In this document: positions 46,419 to 52,529 of the stretch, one piece after another
Layout: every line of letters starts with the position of its first letter
How positions within the stretch are numbered: the stretch's first letter is position 1
Origin: Cellulomonas timonensis
GTDB taxonomy: Bacteria > Actinomycetota > Actinomycetes > Actinomycetales > Cellulomonadaceae
DNA: 64,000 nt
Reading direction: 5' to 3'
Assembly: GCF_900046455.1 (NCBI RefSeq)
Contig: NZ_FCOT01000010.1
Location: 349,516 to 413,515, forward strand
Notes under the pieces: model-generated
Seen by the model: the letters and a program-made list of their open reading frames with translations, nothing else
The model's database searches: none
Told to the model about the DNA's origin: nothing
Made by a program: the position numbers and the translations under genes

Positions 46419-47431
46419 AGGGCTCCGTGCTCGTCGCGATCGGCGGCAACGCGCTGGTCCTCGACGGCGAGCCGGGCTCGGTGCCCCGCCAGCTCGAGCG
46501 GGCCGCGCAGTTCGCCGAGCAGGTCGCCGACCTGGTGGCCGACGGCTGGCGCGTGCTGGTCTCGCACGGCAACGGGCCGCAGGTCGGGTTCATCCTGCGA
46601 CGCGGCGAGCTCGTGGCCCCGGACGCCGACCACGAGGGCCTGCCCGACCTGCCCCTGTGGCTCGCCGTGGCCGACTCGCAGGGCGGGATCGGGCACATCC
46701 TGGCGATGGCGCTCAACACCGCCCTGGAGCGCCGCGGGCTCAGCGACCGCGCGGTCGCGGTGCTGACCCACTCCGAGGTGGACCCGCAGGACCCGGCGTT
46801 CAGCGCCCCGTCGAAGCCCATCGGCTCGCAGCTCACCGGCGAGACGGCCCGCGCGCGGGCCGCCGCCGAGGGCTGGACCGTCGTCGAGACGAGCCCGGGC
46901 GCCTTCCGCCGGGTCGTCGCGAGCCCGCCGCCGCTGCGCATCGTGGAGGCCGACCAGATCCGCGCCCTGACCCCGCATGCGGTCGTCGTTGCCGCGGGCG
47001 GCGGCGGCATCCCGGTGGCGCGCACCGCCGACGGGTGGCACGGGGTCGACGCCGTGGTGGACAAGGACCGCGCGTCCGCGTTGTTGGCCGCCACGACCGG
47101 TGTCGACACACTGGTGCTCGTCACCGGCGTGGACCACGTCTACGTCGGCTGGGGCACACCCGACCAGCGCTCGCTGGACGTGGTGGAGGCCGCTGAGCTG
47201 CGTGCCCACCTGGAGGCCGGCGAGTTCCCCGCCGGGTCCATGGGGCCCAAGGTCGAGTCCGCGTTGCAGTTCGTCCAGGACGGCGGAGAGCGCGCCGTCA
47301 TCACGTCCCTCCCCCGGCTGCGTGAGGCGCTCGCCGGCGGCTCAGGGACGCATGTCATCCTCCGGCAGCCGACGGCCTCTGCGACCGCCCTGCCGATGGT
47401 CCCCACCCCCCGCCCCGAACAGGAGATCTGA
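46415..47431 (+). CDS. allK: Carbamate kinase of the all operon
   Basis: 338 residues of the amino-acid-kinase fold: VLVAIGGNALVLDGEPGSV, VLVSHGNGPQVGFILRR, ADSQGGIGHILAMALN, KPIGSQLTG, the AAGGGGIPVAR loop, AVVDKDRASALLA and AGSMGPKVESAL. It passes the carbamoyl phosphate made by AllFGH to ADP, giving ATP, ammonia and bicarbonate. ATGA overlap with allG and TGATG overlap with the cysteine hydrolase gene. Confidence 0.9.
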   Translation: MKGSVLVAIGGNALVLDGEPGSVPRQLERAAQFAEQVADLVADGWRVLVSHGNGPQVGFILRRGELVAPDADHEGLPDLPLWLAVADSQGGIGHILAMALNTALERRGLSDRAVAVLTHSEVDPQDPAFSAPSKPIGSQLTGETARARAAAEGWTVVETSPGAFRRVVASPPPLRIVEADQIRALTPHAVVVAAGGGGIPVARTADGWHGVDAVVDKDRASALLAATTGVDTLVLVTGVDHVYVGWGTPDQRSLDVVEAAELRAHLEAGEFPAGSMGPKVESALQFVQDGGERAVITSLPRLREALAGGSGTHVILRQPTASATALPMVPTPRPEQEI

Positions 47432-48120
47432 TGAGCATCACTGTCCCCGCAGAGCCGTTCTCGTTCACGTTCGACCCGCGTCAGACCGCACTGATGTGCA
47501 TCGACTTCCAGCGTGACTTCGTGGAGGCGGGCGGGGTCGGCGAGTCGCTCGGCAACGACGTCTCGCGGCTGCGCAGCACGATCGAGCCGACGCAGCGCGT
47601 CCTCGCGGCCTTCCGCGAGCTGGGCTCCACGATCATCCACACCCGTGAGGGGCACCGCCCCGACCTGACCGACCTGTTCCCCGCCAAGCGCGACCGCGGC
47701 AACCCGTCGCTGCGCATCGGCGAGGAGGGGCCCATGGGACGCCTGCTCGTGCGCGGCTCGCGCGGCCACGACATCATCCCCGAGCTCGCGCCCATCGAGG
47801 GCGAGGTCGTGCTCGACAAGCCCGGCAAGGACTCGTTCTACGGCACCGACCTCGAGACGATCCTGCGCGCCCGTGGCATCACGCGCCTGATCGTCACCGG
47901 TGTGACCACCGAGGTCTGCGTCCAGTCGACGGTGCGCGCCGCGAACGACCGCGGGTTCGAGTGCCTCGTGCTCTCGGACTGCACGTCGTCGTACTTCCCC
48001 GAGTTCCACGAGTCCGCGCTGGCGATGTTCTCGGCGCAGGGCGGCATTGTCGGGTGGGTCGCGGACTCCGCTGCCCTGCTCGGCGCGATCAAGTCCAGCG
48101 AGAGTGGAGGAGAGGCATGA
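47431..48120 (+). CDS. Isochorismatase-like cysteine amidohydrolase
   Basis: 229 residues of the cysteine-hydrolase (isochorismatase-like) family with the triad Asp25 in MCIDFQRDF, a Lys in VLDKPGKDSFYG (Lys130 or Lys133) and Cys163 in VTGVTTEVCVQSTV. Relatives include biuret, triuret, ureidoacrylate and N-carbamoylsarcosine amidohydrolases. Within an oxamate carbamoyltransferase operon it may hydrolyse oxamate to oxalate and ammonia, or act on a related ureide. That choice is inference. Coupled to allK upstream and, by ATGA, to the permease fusion downstream. Confidence 0.87.
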   Translation: MSITVPAEPFSFTFDPRQTALMCIDFQRDFVEAGGVGESLGNDVSRLRSTIEPTQRVLAAFRELGSTIIHTREGHRPDLTDLFPAKRDRGNPSLRIGEEGPMGRLLVRGSRGHDIIPELAPIEGEVVLDKPGKDSFYGTDLETILRARGITRLIVTGVTTEVCVQSTVRAANDRGFECLVLSDCTSSYFPEFHESALAMFSAQGGIVGWVADSAALLGAIKSSESGGEA

Positions 48121-50084
48121 GCACCGTCGCTGCTGCCCCGAAGCGTGGCGCCGAGGCGCCCGTCAAGCTCAAGTGGTGGGTCCCGGGTGACTGGAACGGG
48201 CTGTTCGGCCTCGGCACGAACGTCCTGCTCAACGTCATCGTCCTGACGGGCCTGTGCCTGGCCGTCGTCAAGATCCCGGCCGAGACCGTGTACGGGCGGG
48301 TGCTGCCCGCGCTGGGCATCGCCCTGCCGCTCGGCAACATCTGGTACGCGATCCTCGCGCGCCGCCTCGCCCGCCGCGAGAACCGCACGGACGTCACGGC
48401 ACTGCCGTACGGCCCGAGCGTGCCCCACACGTTCATCGTCGTCTTCGTGGTCATGCTGCCCGTCCTGCTGCAGTCCGGCGACGCGATGAAGGCCTGGCGG
48501 GCTGGCCTCGCCTGGGCGTTCATCATCGGCTGCATCATCCTGCTCGGCGCGATCTTCGGGCCGTGGATCCGCAAGATCACGCCGCGCGCCGCCCTGCTGG
48601 GCGCCCTGGCCGGTATCTCCATCACGTTCATCGCGATGAGCCCTGCCGCGCAGATCTGGCAGGCGCCGTGGATCGCGTTCATCGCGCTGGCCTTCATCCT
48701 CGTGGGCTGGCTGGGCAACCGCCCGATGCCGTTCAACGCCCCCGTCGGGCTGCTCGCCGTCGTCGCCGCCACTGCCGTCGCCTGGATCGGCGTCGCGCTG
48801 GGGTGGAGCGGGATCCTGGAGCCGAGCGCCGTCTCGGAGTCGATCGCGAACCTCGCGCTGCACCTGCCGTTCCCGACGGGTGATGTCGTCACCGGCCTGC
48901 AGGACATCGCCCCGCTGCTCGCCTCGGCCATCCCCCTCGGCATCTACAACTTCACCGAGGGCATGACCAACGTCGAGTCGGCCGCCGCCGCTGGCGACCG
49001 TTACTCGGTCCGCCAGGTCCTCACCGCCGACGGCCTGGGCGCCATCGTCGGCTCGTTCCTCGGCTCGCCGTTCCCGCCCGCCGTGTACATCGGCCACCCG
49101 GGCTGGAAGCAGGTCGGCGGTCGCATCGGCTACTCGCTGGTCACCGGCATCGTCGTCGCGGTGGTCTGCTTCACGGGGCTGATCGGCACGTTCCTCGCGA
49201 TCTTCCCGATGCAGGCCCTCGTGCCCGTGCTGCTGTACATCGGCCTGGTCATCGGGGCGCAGGCGTTCAATGTGAGCGCCAAGCGCTACGCCCCCGCGAT
49301 CGTCATCGCGATGCTGCCCAGCATCGCGGAGTGGGCCACCGGCCAGATCGACAACGCGCTGGCCTCGGCTGGCACGACGGCGAACGAGGTCGGCATCGCC
49401 ACCCTCATCGACAACGGCGTGATCTACGACGGCCTCAAGCTGCTGGGCCAGGGCGCGGTGCTCGTGGGCGTCGTGCTCGGCGCGATCACGTGCTTCATCA
49501 TCGACCGCAAGATGTACGCCGCGGCCATCACGGCCGGGCTCGGCGCGGTGCTGTCCTTCGTGGGCCTGATCAACGCCTACGAGATCGGCTTGAATGCCTC
49601 GCCGTCCGTGACGCTGGGCTATGTGTTCCTGGCGCTCATCCTGGTCGGCTTCGGCTGGAAGGCGCGCAACGAGAAGAACACCGAGCTGGACGACGACATC
49701 CTGTTCGTCAACGGCACGCTCATGCGCGGACTGGAGCTGCACCCGAACCTCGCCGGCGCGGAGTTCATCGAGGAGATCGCCACGGCGCCCCTCTACCGCG
49801 TGCACACCATCGGCGACGTCCACCCCGGCATGTACAAGGTGGCCGACGACGAGCAGGGCGCGTCGATCTCCGGCGAGCTCTACCAGGTGCCCATCGAGGT
49901 CCTGCTGAAGGTCATCGAGGGCGAGCCGGCCGGCCTGTACCGCGGCCCGGTGCAGCTGGCCGACGGGCGCGTTGTGCCCGGGATCCTGTACGAGCGCGAG
50001 CGCGCCGAGCAGCACCCGGAGATCACCCAGCACGGCGGGTGGCGCGAGTACCTGGCAGCCGCGGCGGCCGGCGCCACGCGCTAG
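48117..50084 (+). CDS. NCS2-like permease fused to an allophanate-hydrolase C-terminal-like domain
   Basis: 655 residues. The first 520 form a membrane domain of about 12 helices with NCS2/AzgA traits: VTALPYGPSVPHTFIVVF, YNFTEGMTNVESAAAAGDRY, TADGLGAIVGSFLGSPFPP. After ARNEKNTELDDD the last 125 residues change to a soluble domain: LFVNGTLMRGLELHPN, APLYRVHTIGDVHPGMYKV, GASISGELYQVP and the closing QHGGWREYL. This matches the gamma-glutamylcyclotransferase-like C-terminal domain of allophanate hydrolase (AtzF), which in that enzyme acts on the carboxylated intermediate. A transporter with this tail suggests uptake of a ureide and some direct handling or sensing of it. ATG at 48117, with GGAGGAGAGG upstream. 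Confidence 0.82.
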   Translation: MSTVAAAPKRGAEAPVKLKWWVPGDWNGLFGLGTNVLLNVIVLTGLCLAVVKIPAETVYGRVLPALGIALPLGNIWYAILARRLARRENRTDVTALPYGPSVPHTFIVVFVVMLPVLLQSGDAMKAWRAGLAWAFIIGCIILLGAIFGPWIRKITPRAALLGALAGISITFIAMSPAAQIWQAPWIAFIALAFILVGWLGNRPMPFNAPVGLLAVVAATAVAWIGVALGWSGILEPSAVSESIANLALHLPFPTGDVVTGLQDIAPLLASAIPLGIYNFTEGMTNVESAAAAGDRYSVRQVLTADGLGAIVGSFLGSPFPPAVYIGHPGWKQVGGRIGYSLVTGIVVAVVCFTGLIGTFLAIFPMQALVPVLLYIGLVIGAQAFNVSAKRYAPAIVIAMLPSIAEWATGQIDNALASAGTTANEVGIATLIDNGVIYDGLKLLGQGAVLVGVVLGAITCFIIDRKMYAAAITAGLGAVLSFVGLINAYEIGLNASPSVTLGYVFLALILVGFGWKARNEKNTELDDDILFVNGTLMRGLELHPNLAGAEFIEEIATAPLYRVHTIGDVHPGMYKVADDEQGASISGELYQVPIEVLLKVIEGEPAGLYRGPVQLADGRVVPGILYERERAEQHPEITQHGGWREYLAAAAAGATR

Positions 50085-50113
50085 CCGGCCAGGCGCAGGC
50101 CTCACCTGCGCAG

Positions 50114-50161
50114 AACGACGTCGGGCCCCCGAGGAGTGATCCTCGGGGGCCCGACGTCGTT
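50114..50161 (+). terminator. Terminator of the all operon
   Basis: A perfect 22-bp stem (50114-50135 with 50140-50161) with a GTGA loop starts 29 bases past the permease-fusion stop. It ends 14 bases before the stop of the convergent secreted-protein gene, so it can serve both. Confidence 0.88.
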
Positions 50162-50174
50162 CGTGTGGCGCGGG

Positions 50175-50837
50175 TCAGATCCCGCAGCTCGACGACCCCG
50201 ACGCGGAGCCGCTCGACGTCCCCGTCACCCGCAGGCACGGGGTGGGCGACTGCACCGTCGCCCCGCCGGCGCTGAGCGTGAACCGGTGCTGCGAGTAGGC
50301 CCTGCCGGTGTTGGACACCACGCCGGACCCGCTGTTGATCCGCCCCTGGTAGCTCCAGCCCGGCGTCGACGTCTCGCCGCCCGCGTCAGCGAGCCACGCG
50401 CTGGTCACGGTCGAGCCCGAGGAGCACCAGCCGCCCACGGTGTAGTACGTGTACAGCGTGTTGCCGAGCCCGGACCGGGCGCTGCCGTTCTGCCGCGCCG
50501 TCCAGCAGCCCGTCGCCAGGATGCCCACGGAGCGGCCACTGGCTGTCGCCGCGCTGAGGCTGCGCCGGGCGGCCGCGTCGAGGGGCTGCTGGGCGCCCCG
50601 GGTCAGCACGATCTCCGCCGGCAGGTTGCTGGCGATGAACGCGTCGCGGTCGGCGGGGCTCAACGTGCCGAGGTACGCCTCGAGCTCCGGGCTGAGCGCG
50701 TCGGCGCCGGTGACGGCTGCCGTGGACACGCTGTCGGCCGCGGTGGGGCTGTGCCCTGCGGCCATGCTGGGCGCCGCGGCGAGGACGAGCCCGGCGGCGG
50801 CGATCGTGGCGACGGTGGCGGTGCGGAACCTGTGCAT
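50175..50837 (-). CDS. Secreted Cys-containing protein of unknown function
   Basis: 220 residues with a clear Sec signal peptide (MHRFRTATVATIAAAG, cleavage near SMA at residue 26). The mature part has a helical Ala/Asp-rich first half (LSPELEAYLGTLSPADRDAF) and a second half rich in Gly, Ser and Tyr with four cysteines (TGCWTAR, GGWCSSG, TPCLRV, SSCGI), enough for two disulfides outside the cell. No family recognised. A GGGGCCTCC/GGAGGCCCC hairpin (50861-50892) lies in its upstream region. Confidence 0.7.
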   Translation of the reverse strand: MHRFRTATVATIAAAGLVLAAAPSMAAGHSPTAADSVSTAAVTGADALSPELEAYLGTLSPADRDAFIASNLPAEIVLTRGAQQPLDAAARRSLSAATASGRSVGILATGCWTARQNGSARSGLGNTLYTYYTVGGWCSSGSTVTSAWLADAGGETSTPGWSYQGRINSGSGVVSNTGRAYSQHRFTLSAGGATVQSPTPCLRVTGTSSGSASGSSSCGI

Positions 50838-50947
50838 GTGTCTCCCCTAGGTGGTCGGACGGGGCCTCCGGGGCCAACCACCGGGAGGCCCCCTCGCTCC
50901 CGCGTTGAGCCAACCAGGGAACCTGGCGATGCGCACTACCTTGCGGC

Positions 50948-50967
50948 GCACGTTACTGCTACCGTGC
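50948..50967. promoter_or_regulatory. Dyad upstream of padR
   Basis: GCACG and CGTGC arms, with matching inner TA steps, frame a 20-base imperfect palindrome ending six bases before the padR ATG. PadR proteins commonly bind dyads at their own promoter, so autoregulation is plausible. Confidence 0.35.
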
Positions 50968-50972
50968 CGTGC

Positions 50973-51314
50973 ATGGAACCGACCGCGGAAGGCGTGCTCA
51001 CCCAGATGCGCAAGGGTGTGCTCGAGTTCTGCGTGCTGGCCTACCTGCGCTCCGGACCGGCCTACGGACTCGAGATCGCCACGGAGCTCGGCCGCCACGA
51101 GACGCTGTTCACCAGCGAGGGCACGCTCTACCCGCTGCTCGCCCGGCTCCGCAAGCAGGGCTGGGTCGAGACCACCTGGCAGGAGTCCCGCAGCGGCCCG
51201 CCCCGGCGCTACTACTCCCTCACCGACGAGGGCCGCGCTGCCGTCCGCACCTTCGCGGCGATCTGGTTCCCGTTCAGCGACGGCGTGGACGCCGTGCTCG
51301 GAAAGGCCAGCTGA
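50973..51314 (+). CDS. PadR family transcriptional regulator
   Basis: 113 residues: winged helix with LEFCVLAYLRSGPAYGLEIA, SEGTLYPLLARLRKQGWVE and the wing SGPPRRYYSLTDEGRAAV, then a short C-terminal dimer helix. It is the small (subfamily 2) PadR type. It ends in a TGATG overlap with the HAAS-domain gene, a frequent actinobacterial pairing in which PadR represses the pair. Ligand unknown. Confidence 0.9.
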   Translation: MEPTAEGVLTQMRKGVLEFCVLAYLRSGPAYGLEIATELGRHETLFTSEGTLYPLLARLRKQGWVETTWQESRSGPPRRYYSLTDEGRAAVRTFAAIWFPFSDGVDAVLGKAS

Positions 51315-51865
51315 TGACCGCCCCGCACCTGCCCCTCGTCGAGGCGTACCTCGAGGACCTCGACCGCGCGCTGGCGGGCATCGACCCCGCCGAGCGCGCC
51401 GACGTCGTCGCCTCCATCCGCGAGCACGTCGACGAGTCCCTGGGCGAGGCGCCCACCTCGGAGGATGTGCAAGACGTGCTGCGGCGGCTCGGACCGGTCG
51501 AGCGGATCGCCCGCGAGGCGGACGTCGCAGGTCCCGCGCTGCTCAGCCCGACCGCCACAGTCCCGCACCGCGTCGGCCACCCCGCCCGATCAGGGCCCGC
51601 GCTGCTCGTCCTCGCCGCGCTGTCCCTCGCGCTCATCCCCGCCATGCCCGTCGTGGCAGTCGCCCTCGCGCTCGCCGTGGGCATCGCCGCCTTGCTGGGA
51701 GCCCGTCGCACGGACGGGCCCACCGGCCTGCTGCGCGCCGCCGCCGCGCTGGCCGCGCTGGCGATCCTGATCACCGGGATCGCCGCCGCGACCCTGCTCA
51801 GCGCCCGCACCGAACTCCCCTCGATCGAGGCCCCGGTCGAGGTCGTCTCCCCAGGAGGTGGATGA
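51314..51865 (+). CDS. HAAS-domain membrane protein
   Basis: 183 residues: an N-terminal helical HAAS/DUF1700-type domain (VEAYLEDLDRALAGIDPAER, IREHVDESLGEAP, VQDVLRRLGPVERIAREAD) followed by three or so membrane helices (LLVLAALSLALIPAMPVVAV onward). Such proteins are paired with PadR regulators and are thought to sense membrane or envelope state. Translationally coupled to padR. Confidence 0.82.
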   Translation: MTAPHLPLVEAYLEDLDRALAGIDPAERADVVASIREHVDESLGEAPTSEDVQDVLRRLGPVERIAREADVAGPALLSPTATVPHRVGHPARSGPALLVLAALSLALIPAMPVVAVALALAVGIAALLGARRTDGPTGLLRAAAALAALAILITGIAAATLLSARTELPSIEAPVEVVSPGGG

Positions 51866-51866
51866 C

Positions 51867-52046
51867 ATGGCCGACGACGACGTCGACAACACCACCGAGG
51901 CTCCGCCCACCGAACGCGAGCTGCGCCGCATGGTGCTGCTCCGCCGCAGGGCGCAGCGCCGACCGTTGAGCTCCCAGGCGGTGCTCGCCCTCGCGATGCG
52001 CGTCGGGCCGCCGCCGCCAGCCTCACACGGCACCACGGCGGGCTGA
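51867..52046 (+). CDS. Small hypothetical protein
   Basis: 59 residues, starting MADDDVDNTTEAPPTEREL, acidic at first, then basic (RRMVLLRRRAQRR). AGGAGG lies eight bases before the ATG at 51867, a strong site, and the gene follows the HAAS gene stop directly. An in-frame GTG three codons earlier is possible. No family recognised; no membrane segment. Confidence 0.55.
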   Translation: MADDDVDNTTEAPPTERELRRMVLLRRRAQRRPLSSQAVLALAMRVGPPPPASHGTTAG

Positions 52047-52095
52047 CCAGCTGCCCGGCTTGACGCCAGACCACCCGAAGCACCATTTTTCGTGC

Positions 52096-52485
52096 ATGGT
52101 GACCATCGGCAGATACACGGTCCTCGTCGACGACCTCGACCGGGCACAGGAGTTCTACGCCACCGCGTTCGGCTTCACGACCCTCTACGACGAGCAGCCC
52201 TCCCCCGGCTTCCGCTACGTGCACGTCGGCCCCGGCGGGCTGCAAGACCCCGGCCTGTGGCTGTTCGCGGCGACGTCCGACGAGGCCCGGGCGCGCGCCG
52301 GGAACCAGACCGCCGGGTACCCGCTGCTGGTGCTGTACACCGACACCCTCGACGCCGACCTCGCCCGGATGGCCGCCGCCGGCGTGCACCCCGACCACGG
52401 CCCGCTCGTCGACGACGACGGCAGGTACGCGCACATCCGCGACCCGTGGGGCAACGCGATCATCCTGGCCGAGCTGGCGCGCTGA
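52096..52485 (+). CDS. VOC (glyoxalase/bleomycin-resistance) family protein
   Basis: 129 residues with two beta-alpha-beta-beta-beta units: YTVLVDDLDRAQEFYATAFG in the first, LLVLYTDTLDADLARMAAAG in the second, and RYAHIRDPWGNAIILAEL at the end, the common VOC signature. VOC proteins range from lyases and dioxygenases to antibiotic-binding proteins; nothing here selects one. The ATG at 52096 gives the usual length. Convergent with the GH31 gene. Confidence 0.85.
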   Translation: MVTIGRYTVLVDDLDRAQEFYATAFGFTTLYDEQPSPGFRYVHVGPGGLQDPGLWLFAATSDEARARAGNQTAGYPLLVLYTDTLDADLARMAAAGVHPDHGPLVDDDGRYAHIRDPWGNAIILAELAR

Positions 52486-52486
52486 C

Positions 52487-52522
52487 CCTCCGGGGCCCGC
52501 CTCTCGCGGCGGGCCCCGGAGG
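52487..52522. terminator. Bidirectional hairpin between VOC and GH31 genes
   Basis: CCTCCGGGGCCCGC (52487-52500) pairs perfectly with GCGGGCCCCGGAGG (52509-52522) across an 8-base loop, directly after the VOC stop and 8 bases from the GH31 stop. It can end transcription from both sides. Confidence 0.75.
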
Positions 52523-52529
52523 CTGTCGG

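Noticed and set aside
49680..50084. The allophanate-hydrolase-like domain as a separate small gene
   Set aside because: The frame is open from the permease with no ribosome site or start before the domain, and the linker is short and hydrophilic.
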